Notes: a model not told the origin generated them from the letters alone. Positions 22,120-33,900 are shown, counted from the stretch's first letter. The stretch is 64,000 bases of DNA from Dromiciops gliroides (GCF_019393635.1 NC_057867.1:64979492-65043491); one strand, 5' to 3'. Made by a program: numbers and translations.

Positions 22120-22290
22120 ATTTATGAAATGCTCTCCTTTCTACTGTGTTATGCGAGAGCTTATACAAGTTGTGTCATCTCCAGTTTCAGAAAGGTTAAA
22201 TGACTTGCTGAGGATCACATGGCTAGTAAAGGTCTGAGATGTCCCTCCAATTTCTGGCCTAGTTCCCTGGTCCAGGACCCTTGCTGGTAT
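22120..22290 (-). repeat. MIR SINE
   Basis: TTGCTGAGGATCACATGGCT, minus-strand MIR. Confidence 0.65.
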
Positions 22291-23325
22291 GCCATGCTGG
22301 CTTTCTTCCATCACAGGACCAACATTTCATGTTGAGGATATGCTGGAGCCGGCTCAGACTGGGAGTCAGTTGTTAAATTTCTGTGTGAGCATTTATACCT
22401 CAAAAATCAGCAATTGCTACCTTGATGTATTGTTTTGTTGATTGTCTGGGCTTAAGAAAGTGATGTAGGACATGTTAATAATGAAGATTAAACTGAAAAC
22501 TGTATTGTGTATACACCCCCCCCCCCCCAAGCCTGTTGTTAAACATTTATCAGCATACCCCTGGGGGAACTTCAACTTCACTACCTGAAATTACATTTGC
22601 GTTTTTCTTCTATTTGAGATACACTGTTAAGTCATAGAGTCTCTACTGTTTGGGAAACAAGGCCAGAAAGCAGGTCTTTCTTCCCTTCCTGTCCATCTCC
22701 TTACTCTTGCTGTAACCCTCGTCATCTAGGAGTTTCTTGTCAAATCAATCAATGACTATTCTCTCGTTTTAGAGTTAGAAGTTATTTTTATGGGGGGCTG
22801 TGGAGCCTGGTGCCTGATATGCACGAGGTTGGATCGTGAGCTTCTGGGATCTGCTTCTCTGACTCTTGACCTTTGAGCACTTTATAGGACAGTGATGAGT
22901 CTCTTAGGTTAGGGCAGACCCTTGTGATCTCTTAGATTTTGCTTCTTTTCATAGGGCCCAATTGGGCAAAGCCTTCTAATGTTTCCCATGGGATGGTTTG
23001 CACTTGTACCAGTTCACTTTAAATCAAGGTAGAAGCCCCTGAACTGCTTTTCTTTGGGAAAGGGAGTGGAAGAGGAACTCAGTGGTGAGGAAACAAAAAG
23101 CGTAAAGAAAGCTAGTTTTCAAACCCGTTTTCCCCTCTCATACACATGCTCTTGTTCATTTTTAGGAGGCATATGGCAAAGAAAATGAAAAATGATTTAA
23201 CTGCTTTATTAAGTGAAGGTAATTAAACAGGTCATTGTGAAATTATTGGGAGATGAACCTTCTCTGATTCAGCCTGGATAAGTAGGACAGGTTTTTTTTT
23301 GGTTTGCTTTGGTTTGGTTTTTACC
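22291..23325. other. Unassigned sequence
   Basis: A C-run at 22506-22529; otherwise I recognise nothing. Confidence 0.5.
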
Positions 23326-23329
23326 ATCT

Positions 23330-23496
23330 AGTATTTTTTTTTTACTTTTTTTGGGGGGGGGCGGGGCAATGGGGGTTAAGTGACTTGCCCAGGGTCACAC
23401 AGCTAGTAAGTGTCAAGGGTCAGAGGCTGGATTTGAACTCAGGTCCTCCTGAATCCAGGGCCGGTGCTTTAACCACTGAGCCACCTCGCCGCCCCC
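23330..23496 (-). mobile_element. WSINE-type SINE (GAATCC subtype)
   Basis: Full length with long T/G tail; TTTACCATCT at both ends. Confidence 0.93.
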
Positions 23497-23589
23497 TTTA
23501 CCATCTTATACTAAGGGGACAATACCACCGCGTTCCCCAGCCAACACTTATTAATATTACTTATTTAACTGATTCCCTCTGAATTGTAA

Positions 23590-23755
23590 AATGTGTTTGT
23601 AAAATGCTGTGCATGCAGATTTGGTATTTCCTCAAGGAAACCATGTGTAGTTATCACTGTCCTCATTTTACAGATGAGGAAACTGAGGCCCAGGGGAGTT
23701 AGATGACTTGTTCCAGGCAGAGCAGCTAGTGAGTGGCAAAAGCAGAACATGTACA
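23590..23755 (-). repeat. MIR SINE
   Basis: CATTTTACAGATGAGGAAAC followed by degraded GCAGAGCAGCTAGTGAGTGG. Confidence 0.75.
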
Positions 23756-23823
23756 TAGTTCTTTTTCTTTCCTAATAAAGTCGCATATTTTAAAAATAAG
23801 CAGGGTCACTTCAGAATTTTTAA

Positions 23824-23989
23824 AAAATTTCTTCTTTTTGTTTTTGTTTTTTGCAGGACAGTGAGAGTTAAGTGACTTGCCCAGGGTCACACAGCTAGTT
23901 AAGTGTCAAGTGTCTGAGGCTGGATTTGAGCTCAGATCCTCCTGAATCCAAGGCCACTGCTTTATCCACTGTGCCACCTAGCTGCCCCC
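23824..23989 (-). mobile_element. WSINE-type SINE (GAATCC subtype)
   Basis: Full length; direct repeats CAGAATTTTTAA. Confidence 0.93.
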
Positions 23990-24685
23990 CAGAATTTTTA
24001 ACTTAATTTTAATTAACTCTTTAATCTGATAGCAAACCAACATGAAATGGAGACTTTCAGTTCAATCAATATGGGGAATTGGAATTTTATTTCAGCTAAC
24101 TTATTCTTTGTCTCCTTTTTACTTATAGACTGGAAAAGAAAGAGCTTTCCCTACATTTTGATTTTCTCCAACCCTCTCTCCATTTAAAATTTTAGAATTA
24201 ATTAGTTCAAAAGAAGACACTTTTATTTCCTATCAGCAGAAATGCTACTGCTTTTAAAAACTGAGCCAACAATTTGCTGGTAATAGCTTTTCCTTAAAAC
24301 ATCATTATCAAGTGCATTTAAAAAAATAATTCAGTCTTGCTCTTGATGTTTTTTTCTAGGTAGAATAAAAGGTAAAAGCACTAGGCTGCGCCATAGCTGA
24401 CTTTTTCCTGATAGTTACAGATTGGGCCTATTAGCAATCCTATTCCTATTGTGGAGGAAATGAGCTAGAAACAGGGCCAGGTGTGATCTGGCGACCAGAC
24501 TTCTCTGCTGAGAGAACCGAGGGAACCATGTCTCAAGTCCTATAAACCCTGAAATCCTGATCCCAATTTCATGGTAACAACTTCCAAAACCATGGTTCCC
24601 AACTCTGGGGCTATGGTGTGGGGGTGGGGGATGGGTCCTTAAATCCTTGTGGTCACCTGAACATTGTCATTTGCTAACTTGCCTA
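23990..24685. other. Unassigned sequence
   Basis: AT-rich, no gene or repeat recognised. Confidence 0.5.
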
Positions 24686-24823
24686 AATCAGGGCTGCTTC
24701 AACTTTTTCCACTTGCAAACCCTTTTCTCTCTGAGAAAATTTTACATGACCCTGGGTATATAGGTATATAAAATAGGTATATAGAACCTTTTACTGTTAC
24801 CAAATTTTTCGTGACCCCCACTT

Positions 24824-26184
24824 AATTTTTTTGTCATAAAAGTATTTTATTATTTTGTAGTTACATGTAGAGATAGTTTTCAACGTTTCTTTTTATAAGA
24901 TTTCTAGTTCCAAATTTTTCTCCCTTCTCCCCTCCCCAAGATGGCAAGCAATCTGATATAGGTTATATACGTACAATCACATTAAACATATTTCTGCATT
25001 AGTCATGTTGTGAAATAAGAATCAGAACAAAAGGAAAAAAAAAAACCTCAAAGAAGAAAAACAAAAAAGTAGAAACAGTATGGTTCAATTTGCATCCAAA
25101 TTCCACAGTTCTTTTTTCTGGATATGGAGAGCATTTTTCATCATGGGTCCTTTGGAATTATTTTGGATCATTGTATTGCTGAGAAGAGTTAAGTCTGTCA
25201 TAGTTGATCATCACACAATGCTGTTGATGCTGTGTACAATGTTCTCCTGGTTCTGCTCATTTCAGTCAGCATCAGTTCATGTAAGTCTTTCCAGGTTTTT
25301 CTGAAATCTACCTGCTCATCATTTCTTACAACATATTACATTCATATACCACAACTTGTTTAGCCATTCCCTAATTGATGGGCATCCCCTCAATTTCCAA
25401 TTCTCTTCTACCACAGAAAGAACAGCTACAAATATTTTTTGTACATGTGGGTCCTTTTCCCTTGTTTATGATTTTTTTGGGATAAAGACCTAATAGTGGT
25501 ATTTCTGGGTCAAAAGGTATGAACAGTTTTATAGCCCTTTGGGCATAGTTCCAAATTGTTCTCTAGAATGGTTTGGATCAGTTCACAATTCCACCAACAA
25601 TGTATTAGTGTTCCATTTTTTCCACAGCTCCAACATTTATTATTTTCCTTTTTTGTCATATTAGCTAATCTTATAGGTGTCAGGTGGTACCTCAGAGTTT
25701 TAATTTGCATCTCTTTAATCAACAGTGATTTAGAGCATTTTTTCATATGGCAATAGATAGCTTTGATTTCTTCATCAGAAAACTGCCTGTTCATATCCTT
25801 TGACCATTTCCCAATTGGGGAATGACTTGCATTCTTATAAATTTGATTTAGTTCCCTATATATTTTAGAAATGAGGCCTTTAATCAGAAATACTGGCTGT
25901 TTCCCAGGGGCAGCTAGGTGGTACAGTGGATAAAGCACCAGCCCTGGATTCAGGAGGGCTTGTGTTCAAATCTGGCCTCAGACACTTGACACTTACTAGC
26001 TGTGTGACCCTGGGCAAGTCACTTAACCCTCGTTGTCCCACCAAAAAAAAAATTTGTTTCCCAGCTTTCTGCTTCCCTTCTAATTTTGGATGCACTGTTT
26101 CTTTTTGTACAAAAGCTTTTTAATTTAATGTAATCAAAATCATCCATTTTACATCTCATAATATTCTCTATCTCTGGTCATAAA
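24824..26184 (-). mobile_element. L1 LINE, 5'-truncated, containing a SINE
   Basis: Flanked by 11-bp direct repeats GACCCCCACTT (24813-24823) and GACCCTCACTT (26185-26195). The minus strand reads ORF2 C-terminal protein: [59 protein letters not shown]. These are the L1 ORF2 C-terminal motifs. Confidence 0.95.
25907..26054 (+). mobile_element. WSINE-type SINE (ATTCAGG subtype)
   Basis: Inside the L1, between perfect 10-bp direct repeats TGTTTCCCAG (25898-25907, 26055-26064). It interrupts the ORF2 reading frame. Confidence 0.96.
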
Positions 26185-26371
26185 GACCCTCACTTTTAGT
26201 TATGCAACCCCATATGGGGTTGAGACCCGCTGTTTAAGAACCTAGGGCCTAAATAATGCTGCTTTGGTGGATAAAATGCAAAGCCGTTATTAACAGCACC
26301 TCTGAATTTGTAGTAGCTTTCAATGCTAGTGTTCTTGACCACTCAGTGGATACTGATAGCACAACTACTGT

Positions 26372-26537
26372 CTTTTTTTTGGTGTGGGTTTTTTTTTTTT
26401 TGCGGGGCATTGGGGGTTATGTGACTTGCCCAGGGTCACACAGCTAGTAAGTGTTAAGTGTCTGAGGCTGGATTTGAACTCAGGTACTCCTGAATCCAGG
26501 ACCTGGGCTCTATCCACTGCGCCACCTAGCTGCCCCC
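26372..26537 (-). mobile_element. WSINE-type SINE (GAATCC subtype)
   Basis: Full length; CAACTACTGTC and CAACTACTATC flank it. Confidence 0.94.
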
Positions 26538-26539
26538 CA

Positions 26540-27215
26540 ACTACTATCACATGGAGGACTTTATAAAGGGGTTCTTATGTTGAAAAACATTAGGGACCAT
26601 TATCTTTCTGGCATTTTTCAAGTTGAAATATATTTAGACTGGTTTGTAAATAATTTCACCACCCTCCCCAAATTTTAAACTTTGGGTTAAATTCTTTTAC
26701 AACCTTTATTCATCATATGCTCTTACTGCTCATATAGCCCTGAGTCTATAGGAGTAAAAGCAAAAGTGTCCCTTCCTTTCTCATCCTTTGGCTGCTTCTG
26801 AACCCATCATTTTGATGCCAAGTGAAGCTTCAGCAGCTGCAGGATCAGGACCCAGTGTTTCGCCTTAGGCCTGAGCCTCCACTGTCAGACTTCAGCCTCC
26901 TTAAGTTCCTTCCTTGTCTCTTTTGACTCTCTTCTTTTGTATCTGAGCAGTCCAAGGGTGAGGACACTTGTTCTCCATGTTTGTGCTTTAAAGGATCTTG
27001 AGTCTATATCTGTTCACTTTGTTTTACTCTCAGGTCTCACAGAAGAAGGCCGTGTCCACTGTGGACCCTAGATAGATCACTTGAGATGGTATAAAGGGAA
27101 GGGCTGAGTGGGGGATATGATGTTTTCTTGTCATTCTATGTTTGGGTTACCTTCAAGAATAAATCTGTTTTCCCTTAGGTAATCTGCCTGCTGCTGCCAG
27201 GTGACTCGGTGTGCT
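26540..27215. other. Unassigned sequence
   Basis: No gene or repeat recognised. Confidence 0.5.
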
Positions 27216-27219
27216 TCGA

Positions 27220-27350
27220 TTGGGATCGTAGAGTCATAGATTTGGAGCCGGAAGGGACCTTCGTTTTACAGGTGAGGAAACTGAGGCCCAGAGAAGTTAA
27301 ATGACTTCTCCACAGTTGCCGAGTCTTGATAAAATCGGAGAAAGGTTAGA
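27220..27350 (-). repeat. MIR SINE
   Basis: TTTACAGGTGAGGAAACTGA and GAAGTTAAATGACTTCTCCA. Confidence 0.75.
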
Positions 27351-27639
27351 ATTTTTCAACGCTTTCTATTTTCTCTTACAAAAGGTTAGTACAGTGCCAG
27401 GCACAATATAGGTACTTAATAACTGCTAGCTGACCGACTTGTCGACTGACGCAAACAGTGTGCTTTAACAGCTTTGCCAAACATTTATTTTTAATATGAT
27501 CTTTATATGCAGCAAGTTTACAAAGCAAAAAGCCCTGCTCAGGTACAATGTAACACCTTTCTCACTAATCTCAAGAGACCCTCATCTTGTCTGATTCAGC
27601 CTCTTGTCTGATGTACAGAACGTAAATTGTATGCTCCTT

Positions 27640-27860
27640 TTAAACGATATTTGACTCATAGTCAGGAAATGTGGAGTTGAGTCCTGAACCACCAGTTTTA
27701 CTGGGGGCAAGCTATTCTTGGAGTCCTGCTTTCCTTATGTACAGGATGACGATAATGATGCTTAGGTTAGCTACCCCCTAGGCTGTTGGGAAGGTCATAT
27801 GGGATAATGTATATAAGGTAGGCTTGGGCTCCGGCCTAGACTTGGGATTTCACTAGGGTA
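27640..27860 (+). repeat. MIR SINE, degraded
   Basis: GGAGTTGAGTCCTGAACCAC, CTTTCCTTATGTACAGGATG and GTCATATGGGATAATGTATA. Confidence 0.6.
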
Positions 27861-28169
27861 TGGGCAACTCCTGGGAGGCAGCTCCTTGGACTTCCTCTGC
27901 CTGGGAGGTTCTTCCTGGCTCCAACCACTACTCCACCCTGTCTCAAGGTTGGTAAAATACTCTATAAATATCAGCTGTTGTCATTATCATCAAGAGAAAG
28001 TTTGGCATCGAATTGAATGCTTTTGGTGTCATGGCTCCCACTAGCAGCCTCCAAATGACATTTTTAAATGTTAAATTTTTTCTAGAGGTTAGTGAAAATA
28101 AGGATTTTTTTCCCTTCTAACTTCATTGACTCCCTGAAATCTAGCAAGGGTCTATAGACTCCAAGTCAA

Positions 28170-28330
28170 GAACCTCTGCCATAGAGGATGGAGAACTATC
28201 TTCAGCTAGGAAGACCTGCATTTGAATGCTGTCTGTGACACATACTAGCTCTGTGACCAGGGACAAGTCACTGAACCCTTTACAAGTCTCTAAGGTTATA
28301 AATTGTAGAATGGTTCCTGATCAGTGTCAG
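28170..28330 (+). repeat. MIR SINE
   Basis: GCATTTGAATGCTGTCTGTG and GACCAGGGACAAGTCACTGA. Confidence 0.75.
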
Positions 28331-28339
28331 TTGAGGGGA

Positions 28340-29555
28340 ATTTCTTCCTGGGAGTAATCAAATCACGGGTCTGGGAAAACAAAATAATTATGATGCCTTT
28401 AACTTAAGAGTAAAATATATTTTTGGGAATATATACACAGAACTAGTGTTTTGAGGTTCAGGTGACAATTGAAGCCCCTTCCTCCACATTTTCAGTGGCC
28501 CCTTGCATCTCTGAGAAAAGGCACTCCCTGAACTGGGGGTGGGGGGGGGGGAGAGAAGTGCTTTTCAAACACTTTTTGCCCCTAGCAAGTGTTCTTTGTC
28601 ATGGGAATGGCCCACTGAGCTTTGAAGTTCTCCAGTCCCTTGTAAGGGGGATGAGCTGCCCAATTTGGAGCACACCTTGGGGACCACTGTTGAGAGTCTG
28701 GAAGCCCAGCCATCCCCAGAGGGCATTTTTCTAGACAATAGTGAGTCATCTCCCCCTAAAAAGCTTTTGAGGTCCTCTTTCAGACAGAAAAGATGTGTTT
28801 TCATCTCTTTGGGAAACTTGGTTCTCTTTCATCCTGTGTCTCTGAATTTTCACTTTTTGTGTTTTTGCCCACAGTCCCCCTACTCTCAACAACTTTTTTG
28901 GGGTCTCTGCCCAAAGCCTTATTTGATTGCCTTCTCACCTTGTGCCACAACAATACATTTACCGCCAATGGCCCGTGTTCTGATAATTGTTTTATCATTG
29001 GCTTGGTCCTTATTTAGGGTTATGTGCACCTGTCACTCATTGCTTGTGTATCTCTGTTCCTTTCCAGGCTCTTCACTAGTTGAGAATTTGACCTGATTGT
29101 CTCCAGCAATTACTATTTTTCCCTTTACTTATAGCTGCGCAGCAGGTTAGTGGAAAGCAAGACTGTGCCCTTGTCTTTGGTTGTGAAAGTATTGCTGATT
29201 CCTTGCCCAGCTTCTGAATTTTTTTTTGCATCAGATTTCTGCTTTGTTGTTGTTAGTGCCCTGCCCACCTTCTTGTTTGCAATCATGTCATCCTGCTTGT
29301 TGGTTGTTCCCAGTGACGCCTCATCATTTTTATCCTTTTTGTAGAGACTTATATGTACATTCCATCAGTTTGACCACTAAAACCAACGCTGAGTTTACAA
29401 CCACTTCTGAGATTAAGGTGACCGAACAAATATATTCCTAATTGGAATCAATGTTAATTCATTCCACATTCTGTCCTTTCTGTTTTGCGTTATTCAAGTA
29501 GACATTTTTTATTTTCTAGCAGTTTTATAACTTTGCATATTCTAAAAAATTGGTA
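28340..29555. other. Unassigned sequence with short open frames
   Basis: Open frames up to ~140 codons occur at 28665-29096 but show no domain, signal or splice logic, and I do not treat them as genes. No repeat recognised. Confidence 0.5.
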
Positions 29556-29559
29556 TTAC

Positions 29560-29705
29560 TGGGGGCAGCTAGGTGGTGCAGTGGATAAAGCACTGGCCCT
29601 GGTTTCAGGAGGACCTGAGTTCAAATCCAGCCTCAGACACTTGACACTTACTAGCTGTGTGACCCTCGGCAAGTCACAACCCTTGTTGCCCCACCCCACC
29701 CCCCA
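29560..29705 (+). mobile_element. WSINE-type SINE
   Basis: Full length; direct repeats AAAATTGGTATTAC. Confidence 0.94.
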
Positions 29706-29810
29706 AAATTGGTATTACCTTGTGTAATTTGTTGCATGTTGCAATATTTTTATCCACTTGTGACCTTTAAACAGTGAAAGTGAAGTTGTTATCCCTGCCC
29801 TTACTCCTTT

Positions 29811-29958
29811 TTTTTTTTTTTTGGTGAGGCAATTGGGGTTAAGTGACTTGCCCAGGGTCACACAGCTAGTAAGTGTTAAGTGTCTGAGGTCGGATTTGAA
29901 TTCAGGTCCTCCTGACTCCAGGGCTGGTGCTCCATCTACTGCGCCACCTAGCTGCCCC
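29811..29958 (-). mobile_element. WSINE-type SINE (CAATTGGGG/GACTCC subtype)
   Basis: Full length; direct repeats TACTCCTTTTT. Confidence 0.95.
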
Positions 29959-30130
29959 TACTCCTTTTTGTTTTGAGTTTCTGTTGTCTTGATATTCTGG
30001 AGATCTCATACCCATTTTGATAATATAGCTATTGATTGCACTGTATGCAGGTTACAGTAATACCTTGCTTCCTTGAAACTCAGCTGTCCATCACCCTCAT
30101 GTTTTTGGAAAAGAGCTGAGAACCAGCAGA

Positions 30131-30299
30131 TTTGTTGTTGTTGTTGTTGTTTTTTGTTTTTTTGTGGCGCAATGAGGGTTAAGTGACTTGCCCAGGGTCA
30201 CACAGCTAGTAAGTGTTAAGTGTCTGAGGCCGGATTTGAACTCAAGTACTCCAAACTCCAGGGCCGGTGCTCTATCCACTGCGCCACCTAGCTGCCCCC
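30131..30299 (-). mobile_element. WSINE-type SINE with (TTG)n tail
   Basis: Full length; its tail contains a TTG microsatellite at 30132-30150. Confidence 0.93.
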
Positions 30300-31240
30300 A
30301 GATAAATTTTTTAAAAGGCTTCCAGGCAGCAAACATTTGTTGTAAAATCCCTGCATTTTCTTCTCTTTTCATAGGATGACGACTCAGCTACTCACTGAGA
30401 ACCTATTTAATAGTCTTATACTCTTGATTTATACACACGTCAGCTAAGCTTGGTTGGCTACTTTCTAGCCTTCAGCAGATCACAGTGGAGGTGAGGGAAG
30501 AAACAGAAAAACAGACACAAATACTCATAAATGTCCTGTGGAGCCATTTAATGTAGAGGCACAGCTTAGTGTAGGCCTGGTGACATCACTGTATTACCAA
30601 ACCAGTACTGAGACAGAGTCCTCTAGAAGAGTTCTACTTCGTGTGCTCTATTTAAGAAGGCAAAGAGTGTCTTCAGTTTCCAAAGATCGCCATTCAGAAT
30701 GGTGAAGTTTTTAAAGGTTGATGTCTACTCTTGACCTTCAGGTAGCTGTAACATCTATTTAATCCAAATGATTTGGCCCACGTGTAAAGCTGAAACTTTG
30801 CTGTGTTCTTGGAACAGCTGTTTGGCTTTGCCAAGCCAATTTACTTAATGGATTCGTTTTTATTTTCCTAAAATCTTTATTAATGATCATCACTGGTCGT
30901 TGGCTTATTGCAAGGTTCACCATTTCCACGTGTCCCTTGAGACTTAGAATTTGGGAATTAGTTCATCATGTTCTTTTCTTTCCATGAATGATTTTCTATT
31001 CATTTTGACCCTTTTGTTTTGTCTAATAAAATCTTTTCTTCATTTGTTCAGTTTTATAAAGAAATCTGGTGGGGGGGGTTTTTATTGAAAATGTCAAAAG
31101 ACAATTCTCATGTAATCATTTCTTTTGCCATCTGAAAGTTATTTATTGGCTTACATTCCTTTAGATCAAATTAGACATCATTTAACATAATTATTTATTC
31201 TCCCCATACTGCTTGGTGTGTATAAGCCAATAAGCTTTGG
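30300..31240. other. Unassigned sequence
   Basis: AT-rich; no gene or repeat recognised. Confidence 0.5.
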
Positions 31241-31244
31241 CATT

Positions 31245-31391
31245 TTTCCTTCCCCCCCACCCCAGGGCAATGACGGTTAAGTGACTTGCCCAGGGTCACA
31301 CAGCCAGTAAGTGTCAAGTGTCTGATCTGGATTTGACAGGTCCTCCTGAATCCAGGGCCAGTGCTTTATCCACTGCCACCTAGCTGTTCCC
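31245..31391 (-). mobile_element. WSINE-type SINE (GAATCC subtype)
   Basis: Minus-strand copy ending CTAGCTGTTCC. AAGCTTTGGCATTTTT precedes it and AAGCTTTAGCATTTTT follows it. Confidence 0.92.
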
Positions 31392-31407
31392 AAGCTTTAG
31401 CATTTTT

Positions 31408-31565
31408 TTTTAATTTTTTTTTTTTTTTTTGCAGGCAATGGGGGTTAAGTGACTTGCCCAGGTTCACACAGCTAGTAAGTGTCAAATGTCTGAGGCTGGA
31501 TTTGAACTCAGGTACTCCCGAATCCAGGGCTGGTGCTTTAACCACTGTGCCATCTAGCTGCCCCC
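31408..31565 (-). mobile_element. WSINE-type SINE (GAATCC subtype), stacked on the same target
   Basis: Flanked by AAGCTTTAGCATTTT on both sides, the same motif that flanks the preceding SINE. Confidence 0.94.
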
Positions 31566-31779
31566 AAGCTTTAGCATTTTTAAGAATTGACTTAAGTGAG
31601 CTAGCTTCCCACTTAATGATGCTATTTCTTTGGGAAACAATAGTACCCGATTTTTCCAGAATTATTTTAATGAAATGTAAGAGTTACCCTGTATGTTATA
31701 TGCTATACATTTCTAAGATTTTAAAGGAAACTTTGTGCTGTTCTTTATATCATTTTTAGCATATTGCTAGTATTTTTCT

Positions 31780-31987
31780 TGTTTAATCATTAAAGTATTT
31801 TATTATTTTCCAGTTACATGTAAAGATAGCTTTCAACATTTGTTTTCATAATATTTTTAGTTCCAAATTTTTCTCCCTCCCTCCCTTCTCCCTTCCCTCT
31901 CCAAGACAGAAAGTGATCTGATATAGGTTATATATGTACAATCTCATTAAACATATTTCTCCATTAGTCATGTTGTGAAAGAAGAAA
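31780..31987 (-). mobile_element. L1 LINE 3' UTR fragment
   Basis: TATTATTTTCCAGTTACATG, ATATGTACAATCTCATTAAA and TTAGTCATGTTGTGAAAGAA; about 200 bp only. Confidence 0.9.
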
Positions 31988-32064
31988 TATTTCTGGTATT
32001 AAATAATTATCTTTTATATGTAGTTAACTGTCATTGTTTTTCTTGTAAACATATTTTTAGCTGC

Positions 32065-32395
32065 CATAAAAAACTGGATTCAGAATCAGAGAATCTGGGT
32101 GCACATCTAAGCTCTGCAACTTACAACCTGTATGACATTGGGCAAGTCATTTGATTTCTGTTCCCTTATGTACGAAATGAGTGTGTGGGGGCAGCTAGAT
32201 GGCACAGTGGTTAAAGCACCGGCCCTGGATTCAGGAGTACCTGAGTTCAAATCCAGCCTCAGACACTTGACACTAGCTGTGTGACCCTGGGCAAGTCACT
32301 TAACCCCCATTGCCTGCCCCCCCCCCAAAAAAAATGAGTATGTGGGCTAAATTACCTTGAAGGTCCCTTTTAGTTCTAAATAGAATGTCATTTTC
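32065..32395 (+). repeat. MIR SINE split by a WSINE
   Basis: Left part to 32186 (CATTGGGCAAGTCATTTGAT), right part 32333-32395 (CCTTGAAGGTCCCTTTTAGT). Confidence 0.75.
32191..32332 (+). mobile_element. WSINE-type SINE (ATTCAGG/CATTGCC subtype)
   Basis: Full length; AATGAGTGTGTGGG and AATGAGTATGTGGG flank it. Confidence 0.95.
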
Positions 32396-32654
32396 TATAT
32401 TTTTAGGACTTGACTTTAGCATTTGTGTTACCCTCATTTCAGTAGTATTGACTTTTGGTGCCCTTGTACTAGGATGTTATAAAATGGTGTAGTGTTGGCA
32501 TGACTTTAATGTTGGATGTCTTGATTGCTTCAATTTCTGTAGTAGGGACATTGAATTCTTTCATGCCTGACCTGTTAAGGTTTGGCATTTCAGGCATCTG
32601 GGAATTAAAAAATTTTTCTCATGTTCTACTTCAAGGGATATACACACAGAGTCT

Positions 32655-32655
<1 letters not shown>

Positions 32656-32746
<91 letters not shown>
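32656..32746 (+). repeat. (TC)n(AC)n compound microsatellite
   Basis: About 28 TC units followed by about 17 AC units. Confidence 0.98.
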
Positions 32747-32771
32747 ACAGAAAGAGGGAGAGAGACACGGT

Positions 32772-32850
32772 GTGAGTTTGTCCCAAAAGTCTTAGTGCAG
32801 TTTTAAGCCTTAATAGCTTAAAACTGCACTAAGACCTTTGAAACATCTGA
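32772..32850. mobile_element. Mariner-derived MITE, near-perfect hairpin
   Basis: Arms 32785-32808 and 32816-32839 are complementary at 23 of 24 positions around a 7-nt loop. GTCCCAAAAGTCTTAGTGCA is a mariner-type terminal sequence, and the layout matches MADE1-like palindromic MITEs. Confidence 0.75.
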
Positions 32851-33406
32851 ACAAGGCTTTTTTCTTTTTTACTTTTTAAAATTACTTTGCTTCTTTAGCT
32901 AATATTGCTTTTCCCCTTTCTCTCTTATAATTTTTTTATAGTCTGGCCCAGAGCCTAACTACTTGCCTCATTTTTTCTTTCAAGTGACAAGTGCTTAGAT
33001 TTCATTCTTTTGGCTACTGCTTTTTTCTTGGTTTAAATTGATTGATTTCTGCTCTAATCCTTATAGTATTCTATTGTGCCTGGTAGGGGTGAAAGGGGTT
33101 GGGAGCCAGGGTCGGGTGTTAAGGTAGTTATTCATTTTCCAGGTTCCATTTCCTGGATTAGAGGGTGTATGCCTTAAAAATTTTTTTTTAATAACATACA
33201 AATTCTTCCCTTAGTCCTGCTTTGGCTGCTGCCCTTAATTGGTGGCTTCACCTCTGGTATATCATTCATTGTTTTTACTGTCTTCTATATTTCCTTTCAG
33301 TGTAAGGTTATTCCAGGAGTGATTTTCTCAGTTTCTGTGTGTATTAGTTATGCTGGGCTTCTCCATTTTTCCCATTCTTAATGATATTATACTACGATTC
33401 AGCAAA
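32851..33406. other. Unassigned sequence
   Basis: AT-rich, no gene or element recognised. Confidence 0.5.
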
Positions 33407-33420
33407 AATGCTAATTTATA

Positions 33421-33501
33421 TCTTTAAATGTAACTGGAAAATAATAAAATACTTTTATTATTTAAAAAAATAAAAATAAAAGATGCCTCCAACACACACA
33501 C
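33421..33501 (+). mobile_element. Extremely truncated L1 insertion (81 bp)
   Basis: Only the last bases of the L1 3' UTR (ATGTAACTGGAAAATAATAA) plus an A-rich tail, between 14-bp direct repeats AATGCTAATTTATA (33407-33420, 33502-33515). Confidence 0.85.
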
Positions 33502-33620
33502 AATGCTAATTTATAGGTGTCTGTTCTTATATACTTATTTATTGCCTCCTGATCCATGACCTATTTCAGGTAATTTTTCTCAGGGTGGAGAGAAAGATTT
33601 ATCTGCTCTCTATCTGAAGC

Positions 33621-33831
33621 CTAGCTTCTTAAACTGTGGGTCACAACACCATATAGAGTTGCATAACTGCATGTGGGGGTCATGAAAAATTTGGCAACAA
33701 TAAAAGGTTTCTGAACATGTGACCACCAGAATATATATTATATATATATATATATACACACACCTGGGGTTGCAGAAAAATTTCTTGGGCAAAAAAGGGG
33801 TTGTGAGTAGAAAAAGTTTAAGAAACCCTGA
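33621..33831. mobile_element. hAT-like nonautonomous DNA transposon
   Basis: Left end CTAGCTTCTTAAACT and right end AGTTTAAGAAACCCTG are imperfect inverted repeats. An internal (TA)n(CA)n run has grown at 33728-33766. No clear 8-bp target duplication. Confidence 0.6.
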
Positions 33832-33900
33832 TCTAGATAGTCTGACTAATACTTGGTTTAATTCAAGAAAATATAAGGGCTCAAATTTGTATAGCATTTT

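Larger units (their letters stand above)
24688..26243. mobile_element. hAT-like DNA transposon fossil, split by an L1
   Basis: 24688-24823 (CAGGGCTGCTTCAACTTTTT ... TTTTTCGTGACCCCCACTT) and 26196-26243 (ATGGGGTTGAGACCCGC ... TTTAAGAACCTAG) form the two ends of one element with rough inverted ends. The L1 and one target-site copy lie between them. Confidence 0.6.

Noticed and set aside
28462-29441. Cluster of open frames up to 143 codons
   Set aside because: No domain, no splice context and no period; consistent with chance in a sequence of moderate GC.
32500-32806. Ser-Leu and Thr-His repeat frames
   Set aside because: Translations of the (TC)n(AC)n microsatellite.
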